Assembly (NCBI RefSeq): GCF_030685535.1
Contig: NZ_CP131601.1
Location: 1,054,001-1,118,000 of the forward strand
DNA length: 64,000 nucleotides
Source: Photobacterium leiognathi
GTDB lineage: Bacteria; Pseudomonadota; Gammaproteobacteria; Enterobacterales; Vibrionaceae
Direction: 5' to 3'
Numbering within the stretch: the stretch's first letter is position 1; every line of letters starts with the position of its first letter. Shown here in pieces: positions 38,340 through 47,667 of this stretch. The notes under the pieces were generated by a model. The model worked only from the letters and a program-made list of their open reading frames with translations. It did no database searches and had not been told where the DNA came from. Both the position numbers and the translations under genes were made by a program.

Positions 38340-39467
38340 TTATGCAAAGTTCAACTTCTTAACCTTGTTAAACAAGAACTTACATGCCCATAAATACGGA
38401 AACATTGTTGAAAATAAAACAAAGTACTCAAACGAACTAAACCAAAAGTTAGACCACTTTAAATTAACGCCAACCAGTAAATTTAAAGTCACTAAGGGAA
38501 GTAAGACACCAAACACCATATTAAACATAATCAGGGTAATAACTTTGAGCGTTGTTTCTTTAACTCTAAAAGTTTCGTTGTAAGTATTGAAGCTAGAAAT
38601 AGAGGAAGAAAGTAACGGAATCACATCCCTTTCAACAACATGCAATTTTTCAAAGTAACTAACAAAGATACCTTGAAAGTCAGTCACTCTATCAACATGA
38701 GGCTGATGAAATTGCTTCCAAATTCTCTCTTGCTCACTTTTAGGCATTTGCTCAGGCATATTGACCACCTGCTTTTCAAACATCTCTTTTTGTTCCTTCA
38801 ATTGCTGTTGGCGAGTAAATTCCATACCACGACTTGCCAGCGTAATAAGAGAACGGTTGCTTGTACTCCAAGTCCAATTCAAATACCCGACGATCCTTTG
38901 CATTTCCTGAATACGCTTTGTATCAAATTCCTTTGAACACAACTGGTTAACACTATCAGTTTGTCCCTGAATGTGAACAAGATTATTATTCCAAAATGGG
39001 TAGGTTGTGAATATTGTTGTGAAAAGAGAAAAAAGCTCATTGCATACTGAAATCACCTCTTCGGGGCTAGGTTCTCTTTGGAAAGAGTTTCGCGGCACTC
39101 CATATTTTTCCTCGTAATCTAAATATGAATATAGCATTGTTGCTCTGCGTAACGTCTCCTTACCTCTATTGTCCCAATTCAAAGTTCCATCTTGATTCAA
39201 GTAAACATTGTTACCATTGAACATCATTGAATTGGGTGTGCTAACAGACATACTGTGCTTTAGAGCTTCATCTAACTTTTCTTTCGCATCGTTCACTTTT
39301 TGATACGCGTAAATAGCAAAAGCAGAAAAGAAAGCTGCTACTACACCAATCACAGTTACATGTAATGCAGGAAGAGCTTCTAATATTGGTGAACTCAATT
39401 TTATTCCTCTAGTTTTAAGTCTAATGGTGACGGCTAACAGCTTATTAAGAAGCATTAATACTTTCAT
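38340..39467 (-). CDS. Unknown membrane protein of the tRNA-Ser islet
   Basis: A 375-residue protein that I cannot assign. One hydrophobic helix lies near the N-terminus (~32-50: HVTVIGVVAAFFSAFAIYAY) and two near the C-terminus (~310-335 and ~345-362). The ~250-residue region between them is polar and helical, with a Gln/Lys/Glu-rich stretch (RQQQLKEQKEMFEKQVVNM, ~225-243) that may form a coiled coil. Base composition looks AT-richer than its neighbours. It is alone on its strand and enclosed by two similar terminator-like hairpins next to a tRNA-end relic, suggesting horizontal arrival. The membrane-plus-coil layout would suit a phage-defence or surface-sensor role, but that is speculation. 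Confidence 0.7.
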   Translation of the reverse strand: MKVLMLLNKLLAVTIRLKTRGIKLSSPILEALPALHVTVIGVVAAFFSAFAIYAYQKVNDAKEKLDEALKHSMSVSTPNSMMFNGNNVYLNQDGTLNWDNRGKETLRRATMLYSYLDYEEKYGVPRNSFQREPSPEEVISVCNELFSLFTTIFTTYPFWNNNLVHIQGQTDSVNQLCSKEFDTKRIQEMQRIVGYLNWTWSTSNRSLITLASRGMEFTRQQQLKEQKEMFEKQVVNMPEQMPKSEQERIWKQFHQPHVDRVTDFQGIFVSYFEKLHVVERDVIPLLSSSISSFNTYNETFRVKETTLKVITLIMFNMVFGVLLPLVTLNLLVGVNLKWSNFWFSSFEYFVLFSTMFPYLWACKFLFNKVKKLNFA

Positions 39468-39668
39468 ACAAAATAATGCTCTTAATGCCCGACGATCATA
39501 ATCAATTTAACTCATAAACATCATGAGCTTGATTGCATTATTTTGTTTCAAAGTGTTTTGGGAATGTGGAAAGTAATAAATGTATGAAATAAGTTTGGTT
39601 AATTACAAATAATGGTTTGAAATAAAACTAATCCAAAACACGAATAAGATATGAATGGTTATTAGGTA

Positions 39669-39708
39669 CATTAAAAAACCGCTAACTCTCATTAGCGGTT
39701 TTTTACGT
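39669..39708. terminator. Terminator-like hairpin flanking the islet
   Basis: AAAAACCGCTAA / TTAGCGGTTTTT around a CTCTCA loop. The surrounding bases (CATTAAA before, CGTTTG after) resemble those at 38119-38163, making an imperfect direct repeat on either side of the unknown membrane gene. Confidence 0.8.
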
Positions 39709-39842
39709 TTGGATAAATACTATCCTCAATATAAGTTTCTAGGCACTAGCTTAAAGCTGTTACGGTGCATATCCATTTCTAGGGATGCTTCACCGCGTGG
39801 AATGTGGTGCAAGGTTAGGTTGTACCACACCACAAAATATCT

Positions 39843-40448
39843 TTATTGTAAGGTATTAAAGCCACTGTATATTCGCGTGAAGGTGGTAAACCAACATGCC
39901 GCGGCAAAGATATAGGCGATGGTTGCAAAGTGCTGGGGTAGTAAGCAAAACAGCACAAAACAGCCGATAGTTTCTGTCCCTTCGGTTAATCCACTCATGT
40001 AATACAATGACTTATGTTTATAAATAGGGTTTTCGATACCTTGTTTACTCGCCATGATCGCAAAGGCAAGAAAGCTACTGCCTGTACCAATAAATGAAAA
40101 TATCAGTAATGCGCCTGCAATGGCGTTCTGATCTGGGTTTGCCAGAATAAACCCAAATGGTACTAGCGAGTAGAACAGAAAATCCAAACTGATATCTAAA
40201 AAGCCACCAGCATCGGTAATACCTTCAATACGTGCGACTGCGCCATCTAAACCATCACAAAGACGATTGAATAAGATGAAAAACAGTGCCAGCAAATAAT
40301 GTTCGGTAATTAAAGCGGGCAGGGTTAAACAACCGATAAGAAAGCCAAATAGCGTTACTTGATTGGCTGAAACACCGCAGTTATGCAGCTTAGTCGCACT
40401 TGTTTCTAACGGCGTTTTTAAGATTTTAATGCAGAAGCGATCAAGCAT
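39843..40448 (-). CDS. ynjF: CDP-alcohol phosphatidyltransferase family protein YnjF
   Basis: A 201-residue integral membrane enzyme of the CDP-alcohol phosphatidyltransferase family. The catalytic motif DGLDGAVARIEGITDAGGFLDISLD (residues ~65-90) supplies the metal-binding aspartates; its AR-to-G spacing is one residue shorter than the usual motif, which I recall is also so in E. coli YnjF. The substrate is unknown. The frame overlaps the ynjD end by 8 bp, so they are translationally coupled, as in the E. coli ynj cluster. Confidence 0.87.
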   Translation of the reverse strand: MLDRFCIKILKTPLETSATKLHNCGVSANQVTLFGFLIGCLTLPALITEHYLLALFFILFNRLCDGLDGAVARIEGITDAGGFLDISLDFLFYSLVPFGFILANPDQNAIAGALLIFSFIGTGSSFLAFAIMASKQGIENPIYKHKSLYYMSGLTEGTETIGCFVLFCLLPQHFATIAYIFAAACWFTTFTRIYSGFNTLQ

Positions 40449-41088
40449 GTGGTGGCTCCTGTTGCCATTGGACTACCTGGCTATCGTTTGGAATATCTTG
40501 TTTATCGTGGGTAACCATGAGTGTCGGAATACTCGCTTGTTGAATTTGCTGAAATACCCAATCACGAAATTGTAGGCGCAATGCGCTGTCGAGCTTACTG
40601 AATGGTTCATCCAATAAAATTAGTTGCGGTTTTGCCATCAGCAGGCGAGTTAGGCTTATTCTCGCTCTTTGACCGCCAGATATTTGATGAGGGTAAGCGT
40701 TTGCTAACTCAGAAAGTTCTAATTGTGCTAACGCTGTGAGTGCTTGGTGTTTTCGCTCATTGCCTTTGATGTTATTTGGCAGAGCAAAGGCTAGGTTTTC
40801 CCACACGGTTAAATGGGGAAATAATAAATCATCTTGAAATAACACCCCGATATTGCGTAAGTGAGCAGGCACTTCGGTTATCGCTTGGTTATTTAACGTC
40901 AATGCTCCTTTGGCTGTAAATTCTGGGTTCAAATGACCTGCTAAGTAGTTGAGTAGTGTGGATTTCCCACAGCCACTAGGCCCCATTAAGGTCACGATTT
41001 CCCCTTTAGCGATATGTAAGCTAAATGACGCAAGTAATATGTCACCGTTGGGCTGAGTGATCGTGACGTTACTGATATGAAAGCTCAT
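40441..41088 (-). CDS. ynjD: ABC transporter ATP-binding protein YnjD
   Basis: A 215-residue ABC ATPase: Walker A GPSGCGKST near residue 37, Q-loop LFQDDLLFPHLT near 84, signature ISGGQRAR near 135, Walker B LILLDEP near 155, and a switch His in VTHDKQD. It is similar to the thiamine/iron family ATPases and to YnjD. It overlaps ynjC by 20 bp upstream and ynjF by 8 bp downstream. Confidence 0.92.
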   Translation of the reverse strand: MSFHISNVTITQPNGDILLASFSLHIAKGEIVTLMGPSGCGKSTLLNYLAGHLNPEFTAKGALTLNNQAITEVPAHLRNIGVLFQDDLLFPHLTVWENLAFALPNNIKGNERKHQALTALAQLELSELANAYPHQISGGQRARISLTRLLMAKPQLILLDEPFSKLDSALRLQFRDWVFQQIQQASIPTLMVTHDKQDIPNDSQVVQWQQEPPHA

Positions 41089-42751
41089 TATTGGTAGACC
41101 TTACTTTTCCTGTCGTTGAGGCGTTTTTATTATTTATTACGTGAGCAAATATAAAGAAACATAATGGGATCAAAGCTTGGCATAAGGCGTAAATCGCCGT
41201 GATACGCCTATCTGAGCCACTAGCCAGTGCTACAGCTTCGGTTGTTAATGTGCTGATACGTCCTGCGCCGAGCATTAATGTCGGTAGGTATTGTGCAAGG
41301 CTCACGCTAATGCCGATTACCCATGCAAATAATAAGGCACTAGCAATTTGCGGTAATTTGATTTTTAACCAAACATGGAGCGGACTTTTACCTAAGCTGA
41401 GTCCGATTTGAGTTAATCGTTGATCGTAACTGCGATAAACCCCATCAAGAGCCAAATACACATAAGGGAACACAAAGAACAAGTGCGCCCAGGTTACCCA
41501 AACACCGTAGTGGTGAATGTTGGTATATAAAGTAAGTACCTGCAAACCAAATAGCAGAGATAGCTGGGGCACTAACATCGGGATGGCAATAATGTAATTG
41601 GGAATATGCCATGTATGTTTGATGCGGTATTCATGGGCAACAATGGCAAAAACAAGTGCTATCGAGGCACTGATCAACGCAATCACCACGCTGACATTGA
41701 TTGTGCTGAGAATGTTGCTCCATTCCTGTTGCCAAAAACGTTCGCTATAACGACTCGGAAGAAGATCAGGAAAACGCCAGCGCAGCGCAACACTCCATAT
41801 ACTCAGTAATGGAATGATGAGGGCAGTTAAGCTAACCAATAGGACAAATATTGATTTTCCCGGTAAGCGAAATGCTTTTCGACCAGACCAAAGCCATTGA
41901 TTGATGCCTTTGGTGAGTAACCATTCAATACAGAAGGCTGCGGCTAATAATAGTGAACCTAATGCAAACAGTATGATTGCCCCTGCTGCGGCGCGAGGCA
42001 TAAGTTGAAGATCGGGATCGCTAAACCATTGCCACACTAAAACTGCAAATGTCGGTGGATTGGTTGGGCCAACAATTTGAGCAACATCAACCACCGATAC
42101 GCCATAAGCAATGACGGCAAAAATGGCAAAGCGTAGCTTCGATAACCATTGCGGAAACACGCATTTTAACCATGTTTGGGCACGGTTATAGCCTAATGAG
42201 GCTGCCACTTGCTCTGTTTGCTGCACATTAAGTTGCTTGAGTACCGATATACTCATTAGCAGTAAAAATGGGGTCTCTTTGAGTGCTAATACTAAAATAA
42301 GCCCAAGTCCGTAGGGATCTTGAATGAGTAATGGTGTATTGCTGGTGGCATCGAATGTCGGGTCGATAAGGGCATATAACGCACGTATCCCCATGCCTGT
42401 CGGAGCAAATAGAAACGCAAACCCAATCGCAAAAGCCACATGGGGAATGGCTAATAGTGGGTTTAGGGCTGCTTCAATACGTCGCCACCATCGGGCTCCC
42501 CAACTGCTTTGTAAAATCGCAAAAGTAAAAAAACAGGCGAAATAAGTGCTTAATAGGGTGATGAAAAAAGTTAATCCAAGGCTATGTCCAATCCCTTGCC
42601 ACTGGAAGACTTGCGCAAAACCCTGCATTGAAAAGTGATGTAACCCTAGTGCTGGCATATAGCCTAATGCAGCCATGATAACGCCTATCAGCCCAGGTAG
42701 GGTTGGCAAAATACATACTGCAATCAGGAATATGTAAAGCGCAGGTAACAT
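41069..42751 (-). CDS. ynjC: ABC transporter permease YnjC (duplicated two-domain)
   Basis: A 560-residue permease with about 12 hydrophobic segments in two similar halves, the double-length layout of the ThiP/FbpB/YnjC group. Each half carries an EAA-like loop near its cytosolic coupling helix (QVAASLGYNRAQTWLKCVFP near 190 and QIGLSLGKSPLHVWLKIKLPQ near 445). It is the first gene of the ynjC-D-F unit. No binding-protein gene (ynjB) is found next to it: upstream lies the divergent ypdA. Confidence 0.9.
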   Translation of the reverse strand: MLPALYIFLIAVCILPTLPGLIGVIMAALGYMPALGLHHFSMQGFAQVFQWQGIGHSLGLTFFITLLSTYFACFFTFAILQSSWGARWWRRIEAALNPLLAIPHVAFAIGFAFLFAPTGMGIRALYALIDPTFDATSNTPLLIQDPYGLGLILVLALKETPFLLLMSISVLKQLNVQQTEQVAASLGYNRAQTWLKCVFPQWLSKLRFAIFAVIAYGVSVVDVAQIVGPTNPPTFAVLVWQWFSDPDLQLMPRAAAGAIILFALGSLLLAAAFCIEWLLTKGINQWLWSGRKAFRLPGKSIFVLLVSLTALIIPLLSIWSVALRWRFPDLLPSRYSERFWQQEWSNILSTINVSVVIALISASIALVFAIVAHEYRIKHTWHIPNYIIAIPMLVPQLSLLFGLQVLTLYTNIHHYGVWVTWAHLFFVFPYVYLALDGVYRSYDQRLTQIGLSLGKSPLHVWLKIKLPQIASALLFAWVIGISVSLAQYLPTLMLGAGRISTLTTEAVALASGSDRRITAIYALCQALIPLCFFIFAHVINNKNASTTGKVRSTNNELSYQ

Positions 42752-42980
42752 ACCGTGTTCTCATGGTTAGGGAGTGAACGCCACAGGTGCAGAGCTGTGA
42801 TAATAGGGAGCTTGATAGTAATTATTATTACTTAATAATCAATGAGATTTTAATAATTCAGCTAATTAATATTCGGCTCTGACAATAAAGACCTATAAAT
42901 GCAATCTTTTCTTTCATTTGCCGAGGAAAGTAAGAACTTACGTACAATAGCGATTCTTTCCTTTTACATTGGATATTCAC

Positions 42981-44624
42981 GTGTATAGCGATCAATTCAT
43001 GATGCTGTTAGCGGTATTTGAGCGTGCCGCATTGTTATTAATGGCACTGTTTTTATTAACCCAAACTCAGCACTTTCAGTCGATTGTTAAAAAGCAGCAT
43101 CGTCGACCAGCAGAAACCGCAATGATCTCTCTTTTGTTTATCCTTTTTGCGGTTTTAAGCACTTACACAGGGGTCAAAGTCGATGGCTCGCTAGTTAATG
43201 TTCGCATTATAGCAGTGGTATCCGGCGGCATATTATTTGGCCCTTGGGTGGGGATTCCTGCTGGGATCATTGCTGGTATTCACCGTTATTTAATTGATAT
43301 TCATGGCCCGACATCGGTAGCGTGTCTGCTAACTAGTATTTTTGCTGGTTTATTGGCGACATGGATCCACGTGTCTTGCCAGAAAAAAAATTATGCCCAA
43401 TTAGGTATTTTGGCTGGCATGGTGTGTGAGATCTTAACCATGGTGCTGATTGTGACGCTGTCGGAAGATAAAGCGCTGGCGTATAACATTGTCTCGCACA
43501 TTAGCTTTCCAATGATCATGGGAACCGTCTGTATTGGCTTGATCATCAAACTGGTGCAAGGACTGGATGAAGAAAAAGACATTGTCGCAGCACGGCAAGC
43601 GAAACTGGCGTTAGATATTGCCAATAAAACCCTGCCGTATTTTCGGATCAATAGCCGAGAGTCGCTACAAAAGGTATGTAATATTATTCGTGAACACACT
43701 CAGGCAGATGCGGTCGCCATTACCGATACTATCGATGTGCGGGCTTATGTCGGCAGCGGTGAAGAGAACTTTCTTGATGCTCACCATCAGATCAGTGGCA
43801 TGACGCGCCAAGCGGTAACAACGGGTAAGCAGATCATCAGTAATAATTTAAATGTGCATGAGTTTCGATCCTTGTTGATCATTCCATTGTGGGAAAATGG
43901 CGAGGTGAGTGGCACATTGAAGATCTTTTATTGTCGCCCTGATCAAATCCGTTTATCGCTACGTGAAATGGCGATTGGTTTATCGCAAATTATCTCGACT
44001 CAAATGGAAGTGTCGCGAATTGAGCAGCTAAAAGCGATGGCAAGCAAAGCTGAGTTTTCAGCGCTACAAAGTAAAATCAATCCGCACTTTTTATTTAATG
44101 CATTGAATGCAATTTCGACCTTAATTCGTATTCGTCCCGATCATGCAAGAGAGCTGATTGCGAATTTAGCCGATTTTCTGCGATATAACCTAGAACGTGA
44201 CGTTGAATTGATCGATATCCAAGAAGAGCTGCAGCAAGTGCGCGATTATGTCGCCATTGAGCAAGCCCGCTTTGGTAATAAACTCGACGTTATTTTTGAT
44301 ATTGAAGATGTTCATCCTCATATTCCTTGTTTGCTGATCCAACCGTTAGTGGAAAATGCGATTTTGCATGGTATTCAGCCATCCCGAGAGCCGGGAACAG
44401 TGACGATTTCTGTGAAAACTGTCGGTGAGAAAATTGCCATCATGATCCAAGACACTGGTGTTGGTATTTCGCAAAAAGTTATCGATAAGCTGTACAACGG
44501 TAATGTGGATTCCCATCGTATTGGTCTAAATAACGTCCATCAGCGTTTATTGCTACTTTATGGTGAAGGCTTGCATATTCGTCGCCTTGAGAAAGGCACT
44601 GAAATGTTGTTCTACGTAAAATAA
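42981..44624 (+). CDS. ypdA: Pyruvate-sensing histidine kinase YpdA (PyrS)
   Basis: A 547-residue LytS-type histidine kinase: an N-terminal 5TM-5TMR LytS module (to ~205, including [23 protein letters not shown]), a GAF domain (~230-350), then the HisKA-like phosphoacceptor motif [19 protein letters not shown] (~360-380) and a HATPase domain (to ~547). The sequence matches E. coli YpdA rather than BtsS, which senses pyruvate at high affinity. A longer frame starts with TTG at 42969, but a GGA seven bases before the GTG at 42981 supports the shorter start. ypdB follows 10 bp downstream, then yhjX. Confidence 0.92.
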   Translation: MYSDQFMMLLAVFERAALLLMALFLLTQTQHFQSIVKKQHRRPAETAMISLLFILFAVLSTYTGVKVDGSLVNVRIIAVVSGGILFGPWVGIPAGIIAGIHRYLIDIHGPTSVACLLTSIFAGLLATWIHVSCQKKNYAQLGILAGMVCEILTMVLIVTLSEDKALAYNIVSHISFPMIMGTVCIGLIIKLVQGLDEEKDIVAARQAKLALDIANKTLPYFRINSRESLQKVCNIIREHTQADAVAITDTIDVRAYVGSGEENFLDAHHQISGMTRQAVTTGKQIISNNLNVHEFRSLLIIPLWENGEVSGTLKIFYCRPDQIRLSLREMAIGLSQIISTQMEVSRIEQLKAMASKAEFSALQSKINPHFLFNALNAISTLIRIRPDHARELIANLADFLRYNLERDVELIDIQEELQQVRDYVAIEQARFGNKLDVIFDIEDVHPHIPCLLIQPLVENAILHGIQPSREPGTVTISVKTVGEKIAIMIQDTGVGISQKVIDKLYNGNVDSHRIGLNNVHQRLLLLYGEGLHIRRLEKGTEMLFYVK

Positions 44625-44634
44625 AGGTTATGCC

Positions 44635-45369
44635 ATGCTAAAAGCACTGATTGTTGAAGATGAATATTTAGCGCGTGAAGAGTTAACATATTTAATTCAA
44701 ACCCATAGTCACATTCAGATTGAAGCTGCTTTTGAAGATGGATTAGAAGCCTTTAAGTTTTTGCAAACCAACCAAGTCGATATTGTTTTCCTCGATATTA
44801 ATATTCCGTCGATTGATGGCATGTTGCTGGCGCGTAATATTTCGCAGTTTAAGTACAAGCCGCACATTGTGTTCACCACCGCTTATAAAGATTATGCAGT
44901 TGATGCGTTTGAATTAGAGGCATTTGATTATCTACTCAAGCCGATCAGCGAAGCGCGAGTGAAAGGGCTGTTAGCGAAATTAGAACAACAGCATCAAGCG
45001 ATATATCAGCAAGAGCAACAAGCATCAGCGCAAGTACGCCATCAAACGGTAAATTTGATGAAAGATAACCGGATTGTGATCACCCCGATTGAGGATATTG
45101 ATTATGCCGAAGCCAGTGAAAAAATCACTAAGGTGTATACCGCTGATGGCTGTTTTATTGCGCCGATGACGATTAGTGAGCTGGTGGCGAAATTGCCAGA
45201 ATCTGAATTTTTTCGTTGTCATCGTTCTTATTGTATTAATGTGGCACGGGTGCAGGAAATCATCCCTTGGGTTAACAGTACCTACCTGTTGAAGTTGCAG
45301 CATCATGATCAACAGGTGCCAGTCAGTCGTAGCAATATTAAGTTGTTCCGAGAACGTATGAAGCTGTAA
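44635..45369 (+). CDS. ypdB: LytTR response regulator YpdB (PyrR)
   Basis: A 244-residue response regulator: receiver domain with the phosphoacceptor Asp in VFLDINIPSIDG (~Asp53), TTAYKDYAVDAFELEAFDYLLKP (~85-107), and a C-terminal LytTR DNA-binding domain (~140-244) with VHRSYCIN-type core (here FFRCHRSYCINVARV). In E. coli YpdB's known target is yhjX, and here yhjX lies directly downstream with a YpdB-like repeat between. Confidence 0.93.
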   Translation: MLKALIVEDEYLAREELTYLIQTHSHIQIEAAFEDGLEAFKFLQTNQVDIVFLDINIPSIDGMLLARNISQFKYKPHIVFTTAYKDYAVDAFELEAFDYLLKPISEARVKGLLAKLEQQHQAIYQQEQQASAQVRHQTVNLMKDNRIVITPIEDIDYAEASEKITKVYTADGCFIAPMTISELVAKLPESEFFRCHRSYCINVARVQEIIPWVNSTYLLKLQHHDQQVPVSRSNIKLFRERMKL

Positions 45370-45385
45370 TAGCAAAGCGACAAAA

Positions 45386-45415
45386 TGCATTTCATGCGGA
45401 TATATTGCATTTAAT
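45386..45415 (+). promoter_or_regulatory. Predicted YpdB (PyrR) operator: two direct repeats before yhjX
   Basis: TGCATTTCAT at 45386-45395 and TGCATTTAAT at 45406-45415 are direct repeats separated by 10 bp, in the ypdB-yhjX gap. They match the E. coli YpdB motif GGCATTTCAT in nine and eight of ten positions; as I recall the E. coli repeats are spaced by 11 bp. Confidence 0.75.
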
Positions 45416-45550
45416 TCCACTGAGCAGGCAGCTCATTTTATAGTTTTTCCATCCTATTGTTATCTTCATTCATCGTCGTATGTTGGGGGCAGGAAGCGGT
45501 AATTCATTAGGTTATCGCCAGCGTTATAAGTCCCCTTGGAGAGTACGACG

Positions 45551-46762
45551 ATGAGCACTCACATCGCGAATAGAACACGTGTTCTAACCTTAATTGGCAC
45601 CATTATTACCCAATTTGCATTAGGTTCGGTTTACACATGGAGTTTGTTCAATGCCCAACTTGCTGACAAGCTATCAGAGCCTGTTAGCCGCGTAGCATTT
45701 TCATTCGGTATCTTGAGTTTGGCACTTGCTGTTGCTTCTTCCATGGCGGGTAAAATGCAAGAGCGTTTTAGTGTGCGTAAAGTCACCATTGGTGCAGGCA
45801 TCTTACTTGGGGCGAGTTTATTACTAACAGCCCACGCTACGAACCTTATTCTGCTATATGTGTTTGCTGGCTTCTTAATTGGCTTTGCCGATGGTACGGG
45901 CTATTTAATGACCCTATCTAACTGTGTGAAGTGGTTCCCTGAGCGTAAAGGCTTAATTTCGGCTTGTGCTATTGGTGCTTACGGGTTAGGTAGTTTAGGT
46001 TTTAAATTCATCAACATGTATCTGCTTGAGCACAATGGCTTGGAATCAACGTTCGATGTTTGGGGCGTGATTGCGATGGTAATGGTGATCATCGGTGGTT
46101 TGATGATGAAAGATGCACCAAAACAAGAGATCTCAGCGGTTGAAGCAGCCGAAGGGGTACGTGATTACTCATTAGCTGAATCAATGAAATGCCCACAATT
46201 TTGGATGCTGGCACTCGTGTTCTTAACTGTATGTATGAGTGGTTTATACGTTATCGGTGTAGCGAAAGATATTGGTCAATCATACGTGCATTTATCTGTT
46301 GAAGTTGCCGCTTCTGCTGTGGCGATTATTGCGGTGGCTAACCTTGGCGGTCGTTTAGTACTTGGGGTGTTATCAGACAAAATGGCACGTACTAATGTAA
46401 TTGCGATTGCACTAGCGGTATGTCTACTGGGTGTTTGTGCACTACTGTTTGCTCACTTAAATATGATGGTGTTCTATTTTGCGGTAGCGTGTATTGCATT
46501 TAGCTTTGGTGGCACGATCACTGTGTTCCCATCATTAGTCAGTGACTTCTTTGGTTTAAATAACCTAACTAAAAACTACGGTGTGATTTACTTAGGCTTT
46601 GGTATTGGTAGTTTTATTGGCTCTATCGTAGCGTCAGTGTTTGGCGGCTTCATTGCTACGTTTTATTTGATGTTCGCACTTTTGGTTGTGTCTTTAGTGA
46701 TTGCACTAACGATTAAATTACCGAACGGTGAAAGTGATGCCCAGCTAGTGGCGAATAACTAA
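45551..46762 (+). CDS. yhjX: MFS transporter YhjX (pyruvate-responsive)
   Basis: A 403-residue MFS transporter with 12 hydrophobic segments, very close to E. coli YhjX from memory: LTLIGTIITQFALGSVYTWSLFN at the N-terminus, LTLSNCVKWFPERKGLISA near the middle of the first half, and FPSLVSDFFGLNNLTKNYGVIYLGFGIGS in the second half. YhjX is reported to be a pyruvate/H+ symporter induced by YpdB. I start at the ATG at 45551; the upstream TTG overlaps a GGAG ribosome site. The YpdB-like operator lies 136 bp upstream. Confidence 0.93.
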   Translation: MSTHIANRTRVLTLIGTIITQFALGSVYTWSLFNAQLADKLSEPVSRVAFSFGILSLALAVASSMAGKMQERFSVRKVTIGAGILLGASLLLTAHATNLILLYVFAGFLIGFADGTGYLMTLSNCVKWFPERKGLISACAIGAYGLGSLGFKFINMYLLEHNGLESTFDVWGVIAMVMVIIGGLMMKDAPKQEISAVEAAEGVRDYSLAESMKCPQFWMLALVFLTVCMSGLYVIGVAKDIGQSYVHLSVEVAASAVAIIAVANLGGRLVLGVLSDKMARTNVIAIALAVCLLGVCALLFAHLNMMVFYFAVACIAFSFGGTITVFPSLVSDFFGLNNLTKNYGVIYLGFGIGSFIGSIVASVFGGFIATFYLMFALLVVSLVIALTIKLPNGESDAQLVANN

Positions 46763-46812
46763 GTTGCCAGTAACTAAGCAATAAGTAATTTATTCTTTTG
46801 TGGAATACCTTT

Positions 46813-46851
46813 AAATCCGAGCGCTTATGCATGATAAGTGTTCGGATTTTT
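46813..46851 (+). terminator. Intrinsic terminator of yhjX
   Basis: AAATCCGAGCGCTTAT / ATAAGTGTTCGGATTT, a 16-bp stem with G-U pairs and a short loop, followed by Ts, 51 bp past the yhjX stop. Confidence 0.88.
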
Positions 46852-47115
46852 ACTATCTGCATAGAGCGAAATAAACAGTATGGTTCAATACTGGTATCAA
46901 TAAATGATTACACTGGCTGGTTTGAATAAAGGTAGTTAAAAACACTATTTTACTTGTGAAAATTAGTTACTAGAATGAAAACTTGTTTCAAATATAGTGT
47001 CTTATTTTGGTTAAACTCTGATTTAATACGCAAATAAACTGCTTAAAAATTTAAAGGCAGTGAGGGTCACTCTATACAGAGTTATTGTTAGCGTATTATT
47101 TTGTGAGATCTTGCT

Positions 47116-47559
47116 ATGTCAGTGATTAAGTTGCCTTTAAAGTATAGAAGTGCCGCTGCAGACACCTTTGCAATGGTGGTATTTAGTTTTGCTGCTGGCA
47201 TGATGATTGAGATTTTTATTTCAGGCATGTCGTTTGAGCAATCATTAGCATCACGAACCTTATCTATTCCGATCAATATCGCGATAGCTTGGCCTTATGG
47301 TGTGTTTCGTGACTTTATGATCCACCAAGGTACGCGCATTTCATCGAAGCGTTGGATGAAAGGAGTATCAGATATGGTGGCGTATGTACTATTCCAATCG
47401 CCTGTATATGCGGGGATCTTGTTTGTCGTTGGCGCAAACGTTGATCAAATCGTAACAGCTGTTACCAGTAATATTTTGGTATCAGGTGCTTTAGGTGTGG
47501 TGTATGGGCAGTTTTTAGAAATGTGTCGTCGTATGTTCCGTGTACCGAATGCGGCATAA
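47116..47559 (+). CDS. alaE: L-alanine exporter AlaE
   Basis: A 147-residue inner-membrane protein with about four helices, matching E. coli AlaE: AADTFAMVVFSFAAGMMIEIFISGMSFEQSLASR at the N-terminus, RTLSIPINIAIAWPYG in the middle, and ILVSGALGVVYGQFLEMCRRMF near the end. It exports L-alanine. It stands alone and shares a bidirectional terminator with the T1SS locus. Confidence 0.93.
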   Translation: MSVIKLPLKYRSAAADTFAMVVFSFAAGMMIEIFISGMSFEQSLASRTLSIPINIAIAWPYGVFRDFMIHQGTRISSKRWMKGVSDMVAYVLFQSPVYAGILFVVGANVDQIVTAVTSNILVSGALGVVYGQFLEMCRRMFRVPNAA

Positions 47560-47585
47560 CTGAAAATAGTTAACAGAATAAAAAG

Positions 47586-47617
47586 CAGGGGCGTAAAGGT
47601 TAACCTTTACGCCCCTG
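47586..47617. terminator. Bidirectional terminator between alaE and the T1SS locus
   Basis: A perfect 32-bp palindrome (arms CAGGGGCGTAAAGGTT and its complement) with an A-run before and T-run after. It serves alaE on plus and the PstS-like gene on minus. Confidence 0.9.
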
Positions 47618-47667
47618 TTGTTTTTAGGTTTATAACTTTTAAGCTTTAAAACCTTACTAAGTTACGA

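Noticed and set aside
40180..40260. Loss of catalytic spacing in the CDP-alcohol transferase motif of ynjF
   Set aside because: The shortened AR-to-G spacing is also present, as I recall it, in E. coli YnjF, so it is a family trait rather than a defect.
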